NCBI GenBank assembly: GCA_964017185.1
Contig: OZ024876.1
Location: 13,083,726 to 13,147,725, forward strand
Length of the DNA: 64,000 nucleotides
Direction of reading: 5' to 3'
Origin: Rugalucina vietnamica
Lineage: Eukaryota; Mollusca; Bivalvia; Lucinida; Lucinidae
Shown here: one piece after another, positions 44,019 to 57,155 of the stretch
Layout of the letters: each line of letters starts with the position of its first letter
Position numbering within the stretch: the stretch's first letter is position 1
The notes under the pieces: model-generated
Database searches by the model: none
What the model was told of the DNA's origin: nothing
What the model saw: only the letters and a program-made list of their open reading frames with translations
Position numbers and translations under genes: made by a program

Positions 44019-44198
44019 GTATGTTATGAGAGGACGTTTGAGCTTTAAGAAGCTCTGGTAACATCACACTAAAACCTGTTCTTGTATGGTACTGTACCAC
44101 ACAGGGTAACGGAGCAATTGAAAATTTTCCGACTGTCATTCAACAAGGAATAATAAGGTTTAGAACCTTCAGTTTTGATTGCAAGTAGTCAATGGGTC

Positions 44199-44400
44199 AG
44201 TGAGGGGAGTATGGTGGCTAGTACTAGAGTGTCAGACTCCTCATTAAGAGACTGTGTGCTCAAAATCTTCCGGGGACCCTAGTTGTGTCATTGAGCAAGA
44301 CACGTTAACTCCCTATAGCACTGGTTCATACCCAGAAATCTGTGCCTTCTTTCAGACGTAACTTCAAAAGTGGTCAACTGGGATGTTAAGCCACAACCAA
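44199..44400 (+). repeat. tRNA-derived SINE, copy 3
   Basis: GGGGAGTATGGTGGCTAGTA head, and central block GTCATTGAGCAAGACACGTTA shared with copies at 9575 and 36947. The B box is degraded. Confidence 0.6.
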
Positions 44401-44633
44401 AAGAAGGTGAATCAAATACCTCTTTGAAATAAAGAATTTCTGTTTGATAATTTGTTATCAAGAAACTTCTAATTAAGAAAGAGTTTAATTTTACGGTGAA
44501 TTATCATGATTAACGCTGGATGTTGGAGGGCAGATTGTGATTTATTAATTCACGACGGCAGTGAATTAAATATCACATCTGACTTACAACATCACACATT
44601 AATCAAAGATAATTCACTATAAAGTAAAATTAT
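44401..44633. repeat. Palindromic repeat at the insertion point of family Q copy 1
   Basis: TTAATTTTACGGTGAATTAT and AATTCACTATAAAGTAAAATTA are approximate inverses, a possible MITE into which the next element inserted. Confidence 0.4.
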
Positions 44634-46642
44634 TATACCCCCCGCAAAACGAAGTTTTAGGGGTGTATACTGTTTTCAGTCTGTCCGTAATTCCGTGATT
44701 CCGTCATTCCGTGATTCCGTCATTCCGTCAACATTTTGACATCTTTGCTGAATAACTTAAGTAGTTTTTGCCCGATGTTCTTCAAATTTTCAACACACCT
44801 GCACCATTAGACAACACATGTGTGATATGAATTTAGGGGCCAAAGGGTCAGTTTTGCAAGAGTTATGGGACTTTTTAAACCTATACATAGAATGTTTGCC
44901 ATAGTGCTAATAGTGCATACTTTGTGAAATCAACTCCTCCTACAGCTTTCAATATTCTCTTTTGATACTTTGCAGATATGTGCCAGAGATATTGAAGGTA
45001 TGCATGAAGAAGTATTATGCTGAAAAAATGAATTTTGACAAATTTACGGCATTTTGAACTTAGCCAATTTTCGATAATTGCCATATTCAATAATGGTTGG
45101 TAGTGCATAGTTTGTGAAATCAACTCCTCCTAGGGCTTTCAGTATTTCTTTTCAATACTTTGCAGACATGTTCCACACATATTGAAGATGTGCATGAAGA
45201 ATTATAATGCTGAAAAAATAATTTTTGACAAATTTACAGCATTTTTTAACATAGCCATTTTTTGACCATTGCTTAAACAATAATGGTTGGTAGTGCATAT
45301 TTTGTGAAATCAACTCCTCCTAGGGCTTTCAGTATTTCTTTTCAATACTTTGCAGATATGTTCCACACGTAATGAAGATGTGCATGAAGAATTATAATGC
45401 TGAAAACATAAAATTTTTGACAAATTTACAGCATTTTTCAACATAGCCATTTTTTGACCATTGCTTATATACAATAATGATTGGTAGTTCATAGTTTGTG
45501 AAATCAACTCCTCCTAGGGCTTTCAGTATTTCTTTTCAATACTTTGCAGACATGTTCAACACATATTGAAGATGTGCATGAAGAATTATAATGCTGAAAA
45601 AATAATTTTTGACAAATTTACAGCATTTTTTAACATAGCCATTTTTTGACCATTGCTTAAACAATAATGGTTGGTAGTGCATATTTTGTGAAATCAACTC
45701 CTCCTAGGGCTTTCAGTATTTCTTTTCAATACTTTGCAGATATGTTCCACACGTAATGAAGATGTGCATGAAGAATTATAATGCTGAAAAAATAATTTTT
45801 GACAAATTTACAGCATTTTTCAACATAGCCATTTTTTGACCATTACTTATATACAAAAATGGTTGGTAGTGCACATTTTGTGAAATCAACTCCTCCAAGG
45901 GCTTTCAGTATTTCTTTTTGATACTTTTCAGACATGTTCCTCACATATTGAAGATGTGCATGAAGAATTATAATACTGAAAAAATAATTTTTGACAAATT
46001 TACAGCATTTTTTAACATAGCCATTTTTTGACCATTGCTTTTATACAATGATGGTTTGTGAAATCAACTCCTCCTGGGGCTTTCAGTATTTCTTTTCAAT
46101 ACTTTGCAGACATGTTCCACACATATTGAAGATGTGCATGAATAATTATAATACTGAAAAAGTGATATTTGACAAATTTACATCATTTTTCAACATAGCC
46201 ATTTCTTGACCATTGCTTATATACAATAATGGTTGGTAGTGCATACTTTGTGAAATCAACTCCTCCTAGGGCTTTCAATGTTTCTTTAAGATTCTTTGTA
46301 GATTTGTTCCAGATATATTTTAGATGTGCATGAATAATTTTCATGCTGAAAATTTAATTTTTGACAAACTTACAGCTTTTATTTAACTTAGCCAATTTTT
46401 ACCATTTCTCATGATAAACAATGATCATAGTGCATACAGTGAAATCAACCTCAAGCTTTCAATATATTCTTTTAATATCTTATAGATGTGACTGGCATAC
46501 TGGGGATGTACATGAAGGATTATAATGCTGAAAAGATATCTTTGACAAATTTTTTGCATGTTTGACTTAGGAAGTTATTGGCCAGCTTCAGATAATTTTG
46601 CGGGGGGTATACTGAAAGCCTTGCTTGCAGCCAATTTCTAGT
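44634..46642 (+). mobile_element. Helentron-like family Q, copy 1
   Basis: The 5' hairpin TATACCCCCCGCAAAAC-GAA-GTTTTAGGGGTGTATA precedes a (TTCCGTGA/TTCCGTCA)n tract. About eight core units of roughly 190 bp share TGTGAAATCAACTCCTCC and AAGATGTGCATGAAGAATTA. Subterminal TTTTGCGGGGGGTATA inverts the 5' end and it terminates at ATTTCTAGT. Confidence 0.85.
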
Positions 46643-47359
46643 TTCGATTCTAACATGACTAAGAAATAAATGCTTACATTTTAAAACATTTTCAAGTGGA
46701 CTCATTCGCGGCAGACATGAATGTTACTGTGCGACGTCGCAAAAGCACCACCTTGTTTACAGTGAATTATTGTTAATTTGCAAACGGTGACATTTCCATT
46801 AGGTTCAATGGGAAAGACAATAACATCGTATCAGAATGCTTATTAATTCTTGTTTGATTGTCAAGGATATTTTTGATCGCTGCTCAACCTGTGTGTGTAC
46901 CTCTGTAGTCTTGTGGCATTCTCACTCTGTTGTTATTAGCCAGTAATAAACAATCTTGCCTGATTATCCTGAATTTGAATAAAGAGGCCATGATACAGTA
47001 TTCGTCTGAAAATTAATACATGAAAGAAGAAAGTCTGAAAATTAATACATGAAAGAAGATCCATACAAGGAAAAGAATTATGCTAGAAGTAAAAATAAGG
47101 ATGGCTGTAGATAAACTTTTCTCTTCAAGTGTCTTGAATCTCTAAAATCTTAACTGTCTAACGCAATATACTGTAGATGCCATGCATGTAATTAACATAG
47201 TTTTTTACTGCAATAAGTGTAGAAACTGCACTATAATCTGATTATTAGTATTTTTATGAACGTGCCATGTGACTGTAAAGTCATAACATTAAATTTTTGG
47301 CACAATCTTATGAAGTGGAAGAATGAAATCAATCTTTGAGTTTTTTTTTTCTTGTACTT
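46643..47359. other. Intron 8 sequence, no gene seen
   Basis: A 25-base direct duplication AGTCTGAAAATTAATACATG occurs at 47005 and 47031. Otherwise unremarkable. Confidence 0.4.
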
Positions 47360-47605
47360 TAACCCATTAATGATGAATGGATTCACCCATCATTATCATT
47401 TGGTTGCGTCCACTTCAACTTTTAGGGGCTTCAGGTGTGATTTTATAATTTGATTCCATTTTCAATGAAATTCCTATAAGCAAACAGAATAGCCCCAGAT
47501 GGGACGCCGCGTTCTGCGGACGCCGCTTCTACGGCGTCACATCTGGGGTTATACTGTTTGCCTATGTCCCATAAAAAGGACACCAGGATTAAATGAGTAA
47601 AAACA
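47360..47605 (+). mobile_element. MITE C, copy 4
   Basis: Fullest family C copy: AACCCATTAATGATGAATGG start; palindrome CAAACAGAATAGCCCCAGAT with its inverse around GACGCCGC...GCGGCGTC-type stems; end TTAAATGAGT. Confidence 0.65.
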
Positions 47606-47946
47606 TTATTGTTAGGACCTCTCAAGTTCACCAAATGTGCTGAGTTTTGTCTTATGGTTTGGTTAGTTAATGTGGCACCATTTCATGTTCTGTTCCGTCA
47701 TGTTCTGTTGCATGGCATGTAGGTGCATTTTGAAACTACATTTAACCCATATTTGACGAATTGATTCTCCCTTAACTGGTACCCCGTTATCACCAAGTGA
47801 CAACTGGCATAAGTAACTGTTTCGTTGGTTTTGATTTGCTTATCTTAAAATATCGATAATCCAATCAAACCTAGCGTTACATAAATTCAAATAATATGCA
47901 AATCATTTTGGTATTATTTCTTACTATTTATCGCTATATATTTCAT
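47606..47946. other. Intron 8, no gene seen
   Basis: AT-rich. The repeated words CATGTTCTGTT at 47685-47705 are the only structure noted. Confidence 0.4.
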
Positions 47947-49793
47947 TATACCCCCCGCAAAACGAAGTTTTAGGGGGGTATACTGTTTTCAGCCTGTCCG
48001 TCATTCCGTCATTCTGTCATTCCGTCATTCCGTGATTCCGTGACTCCGTGATTCCGTCATTCCGTCATTCCGTCAACATTTGGACATCTTTGCTGAATAA
48101 CTTGAGTAGCTTTTGCCTGATTTGTTTCAAATTTTTACCACACTTGCATCATCAGACAATACATGTGTGGTATGAATTTAGGGGCCAAAGGGTAAGTATT
48201 GCAAGAGTTATGGGACTTTTTAAGTCTTCCTTTAACATGTTTGCCATAGTACTGAAAGTACATACTTTGTGAAATCAACTCCTCTTACATCTTTCAATGT
48301 TTCATTTTAATATTTTGCTGATATGTTTCAGATATATTGCAGATGTGCATGAACAATTGTCATGCTGAAAAAAATCATTTTTGACAAATTTACAGCATTT
48401 TTAACTTAGCAAATTTTCTATAATTGCTTATATTCAATAATGGTTGGTAGTGCATATTTTGTGAAATCAACTCCTCCTAGGGCTTTCAGTGTTTCTTTTC
48501 AGTACTTTGCAGACATGTTACAGACATATTGAAGATGTGCATGAAGAATTATAATGCTGAAAAAAATAATTTTTGACAAATTTACAGCATTTTTTAACTT
48601 TGCCATTTTTCGACTATTTCTTACATACATACTTTGTGAAATCAACTCCTCCTAGGGCTTTCAGTATTTCTTTTCAGTACTTTGCAGACATGTTACAGAC
48701 ATATTGAAGATGTGCATGAAGAATTATAATGCTGAAAAAATAATTTTTGACAAATTTACAGCATTTTTTAACTTGGCCATTTTTCGACTATTGCTTACAT
48801 ACATACTTTGTGAAATCAACTCCTCCTAGGGCTTTCAGTATTTCTTTTCAGTACTTTGCAGACATGTTACAGACATATTGAAGATGTGCATGAAGAATTA
48901 TAATGCTGAAAAAATAATTTTTGACAAATTTACAGCATTTTTTAACTTAGCCATTTTTCGACTATTGCTTACATACAATAATGGTTGGTAGTGCATACTT
49001 TGTGAAATCAACTCCTCCTAGGGCTTTCATTGTTTCTTTTTAATTCTTTGCAGATTTGTTCCAGATATATTGAAGATGTGCATGAAGAATTTTTATGCTG
49101 AAAATTTTAGTTTTGACAAATTTACAGCTTTTTAAACTTAGCCAATTTTGACCATTTCTGCTTATATTCAATTATGGTTGATAGTACATACTTTGTGAAA
49201 TCCAACTCCTCCTGGGGCTTTCAGTAATTCTTTTCAATACTTTGCAGACATGTTACAGACATATTTAAGATGTGCATAAAGAATTTTATTGGTGAAAAAA
49301 TAATTTTTGACAAATTTACAGCATTTTTCAACTTAGACATATTCCAACCATCGCTAATATACAATACGGCTGGTAGTGCATACTTAATGAAATCAAGTCC
49401 TAGTGCTTTCATTGTTTCATTTGAATTCTTTGCACACTTGTTCCAGATATATTTCAGATGTGCATGAATAATTCTTATGCTGAATAATTTATTTTTGACA
49501 AATTTACAGCTTTTTTTTAGCATAGCCAATTTTTGACCATTTCTCATGATAAATAATGATCAACAGTGTACAGTGAAATCAACAATTATTTTACTCCCTG
49601 AGCTTTCAGTATATTATTTAATACCTTACAGACATGAGTCAGACATACGGAGGATTTTCATGAAGGATTATAATGCTGAAAAGATATTTTTGAAAAATTT
49701 TCTGCATGTTTGACTTAAAGGCCTTTAAGTTATTGGCCTTAGATAATTTTGCGGGGGGTATACTGAAAGCCTTGCTTGCAGCCAATTTCTAGT
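47947..49793 (+). mobile_element. Helentron-like family Q, copy 2
   Basis: Same 5' hairpin with GAA loop, ATTCCGTC repeats, about seven core units, and GCGGGGGGTATACTGAAAGC to ATTTCTAGT at the 3' end, as in copy 1. Confidence 0.85.
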
Positions 49794-49949
49794 TACTCTT
49801 TATTTTATAACAATTTCTAAGACTTATGTTACGAAATAATGAAATAAATTTACAGAATTATGCAATTTTACTCGAAATCTCGTGAAATCTCGCTGAAGTC
49901 TCACGGGCAGAATTCTGCCCGTTTTCATTAGCATATACATGTCCCTATA

Positions 49950-50175
49950 AACGTATAGGGCAGGTACAAGTCAAGATTCTCCCATCATTTTCAGTTGGGT
50001 GAGTCCACTTCCATTTTTAGGGATATTAAGAGTGATTTCATTTTTTATCTCATTTTTAGATGAAATTTCTCTGTGCAAACAGAATAGCCATAGATGGGAC
50101 GCAGCAGAATCGTCACATCTGGGGCTATGCTGTTTGCCTATGTCCCACAAAAGGACGCCAGGCTTAAATCTCTTT
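49950..50175 (+). mobile_element. MITE C, copy 5
   Basis: CCCATCATTTTCAGTTGGGTG start and CAAACAGAATAGCCATAGAT..CACATCTGGGGCTATGCTGT palindrome; central stem shortened. Confidence 0.6.
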
Positions 50176-50777
50176 CTAAGCTGAGGCTGCAAGTCCAAAA
50201 CAAACCCAGTAAATATTCCAGGTTTGTTTTTTTCTGTCATACTGCATTCTGTGAAAAACACAGTCCACTTAATTTTTAGTAATGGTGCCAAGTAAAAATT
50301 CTTCTCAGTAAAATAAAGTGAGCTATTAAGAATGAGCATTAAATTACAGACTTGTCAAGCATTTTAGGGGACATGAGTTTATTATATCATTAACTAGCTG
50401 CGCAGCGTGTTCTTATGCACAGTTTGATTGGAAAAGTCCTGTAGAATGAATATAGCTTTCATTGGTCACTGTCATGTTATCTTTGAGAATGTCACAAGAT
50501 ATTCAGACAATCTGCTTTATTTTAGCGTACAGTTAGTTTATTCAGCTTGGCTTTGTAGAAATTGATGCCACACTGCTTAGCAAGAAATCTATGCAACTGA
50601 TAGATTCTAAAATAGGCTGATGCTAAAGTATTAACAAGTTTAAAACACCTAAGAGAGTCATTTATCATGTCCTGACATTTATACTGACATTTGTTTTACC
50701 TTTGGCTTTAGCTTTATGAGCTAGATAAATATCATGCTTTTTCTAGATGAGCATAAAAAGTAATCTATGATTGGAAA
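50176..50777. other. Intron 8, no gene seen
   Basis: No repeat or exon recognised. Confidence 0.4.
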
Positions 50778-51014
50778 TGAGCTGCCGCATCAGAAAACCA
50801 ACAATCTGCATATGCGAAAACAGGCACACTGATCAGCTTCGCAGTAACTGTGAAGCTGATCAGTGCCTTTGTTTTTGCTGCACGGACAGTACAATTCCTC
50901 TACTTTCTAAATCCAAAATTTCCAGTCACTAGCCATCGTCTGTGCTTGTACAGCTCAGTTTGTGTCAGACCTGATCAGAAACCTACCTTGTTTGTTTTCT
51001 TATGCTAAGGCTCA
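50778..51014 (+). mobile_element. MITE A, copy 12
   Basis: AATGAGCTGCCGCATCAGAAAA start, palindrome GCGAAAACAGGCACAC..., right arm with TGTACAGCTCAGTTTGTGTC. Confidence 0.8.
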
Positions 51015-51507
51015 AATTGCACACTAAGATTTGGACTGTGAATTGTGTTGTTGACAGAATCAGGTCATGCAAGGTTTTACATAACAGACTTTGAGGCCAG
51101 ACTGTATACAGCTTCATGAACACAGTAACTTATTCCAAAAAATAATGATTTAAATAAAAATTGCACATAACTTCTGTTGGTGAAAGTAGAGGTGAAGAGT
51201 TTTGTCCCTTGTGCATGCTGTTCTGTAGCTAGACTTGAGTTTCTTTTTAGGGATCTAACAAAACTACTAACATTATACATCATAATAATACAAGTTAAGA
51301 TCCATTTACAAAAAAACACAACTACTATTGTATTTGCACTAATTGCTTTGGTGCGAAGCATAAAATTTCTTATGATCATTAAATTTATTCAATGGGTAAG
51401 TAAATGAAGAATAGCCTTTGGAGAAAGCATTTTGTCTTAACAAATTATTGACAGCATATCTGATTTAATCACCCATTTTGAAAGTTTTTGATATTGTTTT
51501 TCTTTTT
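51015..51507. other. Intron 8, no gene seen
   Basis: Overlapping short frames on both strands at 51077-51407 have no family features. Confidence 0.4.
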
Positions 51508-53458
51508 AGCTCACCTGAGCATTTAGGCTCACAAGGTGAGCTTATAGGATGGCCATGATCCGGCGTCCGTCCGTCCGTCCGTCCACAATTTCAAAGATCT
51601 TCTTCTCTGAAACCGCTTGGCCAACCAAAGCCAAATTTTATATGAAGCATCTATAAAATTATATGAAGGGGGAACCAATGTGTATATAAGAAATCCAGGT
51701 CACATGACCAAGATGGCCACCATGCCCATATATGGTAAAAACCCTTCAAAAATCTTCTTCTCCAGAACCGGTGGACTGATTTCAACGAAACTTGGCATGA
51801 AGCATTGATGGCTCAAGCACTACAATGTATATATAAATCATGACCCTGTGATGACCTTGACCTATTTTACGGCAAGGTCAACATAGGTCGCCAAAACATT
51901 TGAATGGGGAAAACTTTTAAAATGTCATTTAAATTGAAAGTCTTGCAGGAAATGGGCAGTAGGACTGAATATTAATGATTCTGAAAAAAATTGGACACCA
52001 GGGGCTTATATGCCCCCACCCGGGGCAATATACATGTATATTACCATAATATTCAAACATCATCTCCTATGAAACCGGTTGGCCAATCAAAGCCAAATTT
52101 TATGTGAAGCATCAATAGGAAGGGGTAATCAATGTATATATAAATAATCCAGGTCACATGACCAAGATGGCCGCAATGCCCATATATGGTAAAAACCCTT
52201 CAAAAATCTTCTTCTCCAGAACCAGTGGATCGATTTCAAAGAAACTTGGCATGAAGCATCGAAGGCTAAAGTACTACAATGTATATATAAATCATGACCC
52301 TGTGATGACCTCGACCTTTTTTTACGGCAAGGTCAACATAGGTCGCCAATGCATTTGAAAAGGGAAAACTTTTAAAATGTCATTTAAAGTGAAAGTCTTG
52401 CAGGAAATGGGCAGTAGGACTGAATATTAATGATTCTGATAAAAAAATAGACCCCAGGGGCCCCGGGGCATTATGTATATTACCATAATATTCAAACATC
52501 TTCTCCTCTGAAACCGCTTGGCGAATCAAAGCCAAATTTTATGTGAAGCATCTATGGAATGGGGGAATTAATGTATATATAAATTATCCAGTTCACATGA
52601 CCAAGATGGCTGCCATGCCCATATATGGTGAAAACCCTTCAAAAATCTTCTTCTCCAAATCTGATGGTTCGATTTCAAAGAAACTTGGCATGAAGCACCA
52701 AAGGCTGAAGTACTACAATGTGTATATAAATCATGACCCTGTGGTCACCTTGACCTATTTTACGACAAGGTCAACATAGATCGCCAATGCATTGGAATGG
52801 GGAAAACTTTTAAAAAGTCATTTGAGGTGAAAATCTTGCAGGAAATGGGTAGTATGACTAAATATTAATGATTCTGAAAAAAAAAAACGGACCCAAGGGC
52901 TCATATGCCCACACCACGGGGCAATATACATAAATATTACCATAATATTCAAACATCTTCTCCTCTAAAACCACTTGGCCAATGGAAGCCAAATTTTATG
53001 AGAAGCATCTATAGGATGCGGGAACCAATGTATATATTAATAATCTAGGTCACATGACCAAGATGGCCACCATGCCCATATATGGTAAAAACCCTTCAAA
53101 TATCTTCTCTGAAACCAATAGATTGATTTCAGTGAAACTTGGCGTGAAGCATCTATGGCTATAGTACTACAATGTATATATAAATCATGACCCTGTGATG
53201 ACCTTGACCAAGTTTATGGCAAGGTCAACATGGGTTGCCCATGCATTTGAATGGGAAAAACTGTTAAAATGTCATTAGAAGGGAAAAGCCAGCAAGAAAT
53301 TGGCAAATGGACAGAATATTGATTATTCTGAAAAAAGAAAACGGCCCAAGGGCTTCATCTGCCCCTGCACTGGGGTTAAATATCATAATATTCAAACATG
53401 TTTATTGGTATATGCAGCAGACTCAGGTGAGCGTTAACAGGACCATTGGTCCTCTGGT
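51508..53458 (+). mobile_element. Helentron-like family P, copy 3, four core units
   Basis: Near duplicate of copy 2 (23400-25378), with the same unit order and the same end variants, including TATGCAGCAGACTCAGGTGA and GGACCATTGGTCCTCTGGT. An internal 13-base duplication ATAAAATTATATG lies at 51651. Core units sit at 51698, 52154, 52594 and 53047. Confidence 0.85.
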
Positions 53459-53460
53459 TT

Positions 53461-53640
53461 AAGTTTGTCCAAAACATGGATTATGTGACTGTGTCATTAG
53501 AACTGTCTAAGGCTGTTCTACCAACTTTTTTTTGGATCATAAATGAGACAAATAGGTACACCACAGTTTTACGAAATAAAAGTGGGGTATAAGGGGGTAT
53601 ACATTTCACGGACATGTTTTGCCAATGGGTTGTAGGTTAT
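53461..53640 (+). mobile_element. Repeat E, copy 5
   Basis: CATGGATTATGTGACTG.. and CCACAGTTTTACGAAATAAA..GTGGGGTATAAG. It directly follows the P element. Confidence 0.5.
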
Positions 53641-54100
53641 AACTCCTTAACATACCTCACAATTGCTTGGTTTTCTAGTTTTGCTTCTGTTATTACACAT
53701 CAATGTTTTAAGTTCTATATAGTTAGATTGTTAGAGTTGATACACATACCCACAGATCAGAATGGTTTTGTAGAAGGATTCTTGTCAAGATCTGCACTGT
53801 TTGATTTGCATCTGTTTTTGGGCTCAAATTAGGTCAGTACAGCATAATCTTATAGGATATTGTCTGCTTTGTTTGTTTAGTGCTTTTATTATTTTTGTAT
53901 ATTTGTTGTTGTCTGCTATGTTTGCACTTAGTACAATAATTTCATCTAATATTTGTGATAAAAGAAATCATGAAAAAATTTAAGAAAATTTACAATCATG
54001 GATGTTTTCTTTGAAAATATTTGCTTATTAAAAGGAATGGAAAAAGATATTTAAAAGATTTGTATAAATCATCAGGAAAACGATATTTTTTTTTTTAAAT
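53641..54100. other. Intron 8, no gene seen
   Basis: T-rich hydrophobic short frames only. Confidence 0.4.
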
Positions 54101-54334
54101 TGAGCCACGTCATGAGGAAAACAACATTTTGCATATGGGAAATCAAAGGGGCAGATTAGCTTTGCAGTATCTGCAAAGCTGATAAGTGCCTTTATTTTTG
54201 CTTCATGGATTGTACATCCATTACTTTGTAATTCAAAATTTCAAGCCTCTACTGACTTCTCCTGTACATGTACAGCTAGGTTTGTGTCAGACCTGTTGGG
54301 ACACCACATTGTTAGTTTTCTCATGATGCAGCTC
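54101..54334 (+). mobile_element. MITE A, copy 13
   Basis: TGAGCCACGTCATGAGGAAAA start; diverged palindrome; CATGATGCAGCTCA end. Confidence 0.75.
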
Positions 54335-54348
54335 ATGTTGGTATAGAT

Positions 54349-54585
54349 GTGAGCAGCCTCATGATAAAACCAACAATCTGCATATGCGAAAACAAAGACG
54401 CAGATCAGCTTCGCGGTAACCGTGAAGCTGATCAGCGCCTTTGTTTTCGCTACTCAGATAGTACATTTCCTCTTCTACCTAAATCCGAAATTTCAAGATT
54501 CTAGCTCTTTTCTGTGCTTGTACAGGCCGGTTGTGTCAGACCTGTTCGGAAACCACATTGTTGGTTTTCCTATGAGGCAGCTCAT
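54349..54585 (+). mobile_element. MITE A, copy 14
   Basis: GAGCAGCCTCATGATAAAACC start; near-perfect palindrome around CGCGGTAACCGTG; CCTATGAGGCAGCTCAT end. Closest to the family consensus among the right-hand copies. Confidence 0.85.
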
Positions 54586-54789
54586 ATTGTACTGACCTTG
54601 AGCAAAACTCTATAAGCTTTCCATATAAATGGTGAATTACTCAAAAAGTGGTTGATACATCTCAACATGTCTGAAAAATCGTTGGCTGTATCACTAAGAA
54701 TCAAATTGAAAAAATACACTGAATTTTCATTTTTAGCTCAAACTGAATTTTCACCAAGCATTCATGGTCTTGGTCGAGCTTTTTTTAAT

Positions 54790-55025
54790 TAAGCCGCATT
54801 GTGAGAAAACCGGATTTTTGCCTATACGAAAACAAAGGTGCAGATCAGCTTCGCAGTCACTGCCAAGTTGATCAGTGCCTTCGTTTGCTACACAGATACT
54901 GCAATTTCTCCTTTTCTTAAATCTGAAATTTCAAGCTTCTAGCTTGCTTCTATGACTGTACAGGCCGGTTTGTGTCAGACCTGGTCGGAAACCCCAAAGA
55001 CCAGTTTTCTTGTGTAGCGGCTTAA
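54790..55025 (+). mobile_element. MITE A, copy 15
   Basis: AAGCCGCATTGTGAGAAAACC start; palindrome with several mismatches; TGTACAGGCCGGTTTGTGTC arm. Confidence 0.8.
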
Positions 55026-55144
55026 TTATAAGTGACTGATTACTTCATCATAGCATTTTTCTGTTGGACACACTATAACAGTTACAGTAGTTCTACTTTC
55101 ACTTTGAATGATTGTCTTTTCTCAGTCAAACAAGCACGCATAAT

Positions 55145-56187
55145 TATACTCATCAAAAGAAGTTTTGCACCAGTTAATATTTTTCTCATTTTAAAATAAT
55201 GTATAGTATAGACATTTTTCAAATAAACTTTTAAAACTGAATACCATCTTAAAGGGCTGGACTTCCTGAATGACAAATCAATATTTCTTCTAAAAAAGAT
55301 TAAATAAAAATGTGCAAAAATGCATGTTTTTGAAAACACCAAAATTTGGGATGCAGCAAAAAGCCCATATCTTTATTTCTGGGCTTCCAACCCCGAATTC
55401 GTTTCACATCCTCATTCGGGATACTGAAAGCAATCATTTAAAGCAAAAAACTAAAAATTGAATTTTTTTGACAAAAACACTAATTTTGACCAAAAATAAC
55501 GATTTTTGAGATTTTGTTTAAATTCTCAGATAAAGCTTAGTAACTCATCTCTCCAATAAAATGGGTTGTTTTTCTTTCAAACACAGCATGCAGCACCCAT
55601 TAATGTTTAACTGAAAGTACTGGTTTTCAACTCATCCAAATTCAGAATTTTTAAAAAGCTGCATGTCAAAAAAGTCCTCATGCAACATCTTTGACATGAG
55701 ATTGCCTTTAACAGAAAGAAAACAGGCGGCAACTTTTGGTGTCAAAACATCTCATAATAATCAAAAATTGAAATGAATTTCGATTTTACTCATTTTTACC
55801 AATATTTATCATTTTTTTCTCAAAAATTGCAATTTTGTCAAAAAATGATTTTTTACTAAAATTTTGAGTTTTTTTAAATTGTTTTTAGGCTTAATCTTTA
55901 GCTTTGGAGCTCTTGTGTGTAAATTTGGAAACAAAAATGTGTTCTTGATGCTGTGGCATTTTTTGTGGAATTTTTTCGATTTTCCAATTTTCAGCATTTA
56001 CAGAAAAATGGAATTTTCAATTTTTCCTCAAATCGTTTCCGCAACAACTTTTAGTCTTATCACACACATTATCAAACTTTTTCAGACTGTGCAAATTCAA
56101 AAAGCTAACTTTAAATTTTGTTAGTTAAAATGTCACTTAAAAATATGAAAAAATCTAAATGATGCAAAACTTCTTTTGATGAGTATA
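55145..56187. mobile_element. TA-flanked TIR element of about 1.04 kb
   Basis: TATACTCATCAAAAGAAGTT at the left and AACTTCTTTTGATGAGTATA at the right are perfect inverses, extending to GCA. TA at both borders suggests a Tc1/mariner-type non-autonomous element. The interior is AT-rich with repeated TTTTTGA/TCAAAAA and no transposase. Confidence 0.75.
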
Positions 56188-56639
56188 TATGAACTATAGT
56201 AAGTTATTCAAGGGTCAGAGAAACAAGGTATTTTGGTCATTTTTTCTCATGAGAAAAAAGCATTAGTAGTTGTTTTGTTTTTCTTTTTGTAGTTTTTGCT
56301 GTACACAGGCTATATTTGTGCAATAAAAGGCCTTTAATGATTTCCACAAGGCTGTAATACTTTTAATTATTGGCATATTTCCCGTTTTGTAGCTATAAAT
56401 TTCAATAAGCTTCCATCAAAGCCTTAATAACTTTTAAGTCCATTTTATCTCATTCTATGAAGATTGAATATTATGTTGGGGTATGTTTTACCTAGTGAAC
56501 TTAAAATCTAAAATGCCCCATCTTTATTTTGACTCAAAATGGATCTGAAAGAAACTTTGATGCACTGGCCCCTTCGGTTAGGGAAAAATATTTAACCCAG
56601 TTGTTGCTGATAACGTCATGCATTCATTACGAAAACTAG
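56188..56639. other. Intron 8, no gene seen
   Basis: No repeat or frame recognised. Confidence 0.4.
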
Positions 56640-56888
56640 CCCATGCATTATACAGAGATTTTTTCAGGGGCAAAAATTGAAAATGTCTTTGGAATGTTTT
56701 TTATCTTATTAATATTTTCGATCAAAACATGCATTGTGGGTACATGTTAGAACCGTCTCAGAGAGGCGGTTCTAACAAGTACCCACAATGTATGTTTTGT
56801 ATCAAAAATAAGGTATACCCCTGCAAACCCCACTTTTTCTGTATAAAAGTGAGGTTTAAGGGGGTATACTTTTCAAGGACATGTTTTC
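56640..56888 (+). mobile_element. Repeat E, copy 6 (most complete)
   Basis: Head CAGAGATTTTTTC; hairpin CATTGTGGGTACATGTTAGA with its inverse around AACCGTCTCAGAGAGGCGGTT; tail CCCCAC...GTGAGGTTTAAGGGGGTATA. It ends 17 bases before exon 9. Confidence 0.65.
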
Positions 56889-56904
56889 CTGATGTTCTTT
56901 TCAG

Positions 56905-56966
56905 CCTCCCCCAACATTACCTAAAGAGAAATTCTCTGATGAGTTCATCGACTTCGTAGATAGGTG
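56905..56966 (+). CDS. MAP2K1: MEK1/2 exon 9
   Basis: Acceptor TTTTCAG and donor GTAAGT. It starts in phase 0 after either exon 8 and encodes PPPTLPKEKFSDEFIDFVDR plus TG of a Cys codon, matching PPPKLP...FxDFVxxC of animal MEKs. It ends in phase 2. The remaining C-terminal segment (from C-L-x-K-x-P-x-E-R-A-D-L to the end, about 50 residues) was not found before 64000. Confidence 0.93.
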
Positions 56967-56984
56967 GTAAGTTAATTTGGTCCT

Positions 56985-57155
56985 AAATGAAAAAAAACAA
57001 CAATGTGGTTTCTGAACAGGGCCGATACAGACCGAGCTGTACAAGCACAGAAGATGGCTGGACTGGCTGGATATTTTTGATTTAGAAAGTAGAGGAATTG
57101 TATTATCCATGTTGAGAAAATAAAGCCGCTGATCATTGTAAAGCTGATATTTAAA
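56985..57155 (-). mobile_element. MITE A, copy 16, truncated
   Basis: AACAACAATGTGGTTTCTGA..ACAGACCGAGCTGTACA and GCCGCTGATCA fragment. Only one palindrome half remains. It begins 18 bases after exon 9. Confidence 0.65.

Noticed and set aside
44881..49547. - strand frames of 65-108 codons in the Q elements
   Set aside because: Translations of the 190-bp tandem unit with different stops in each copy.
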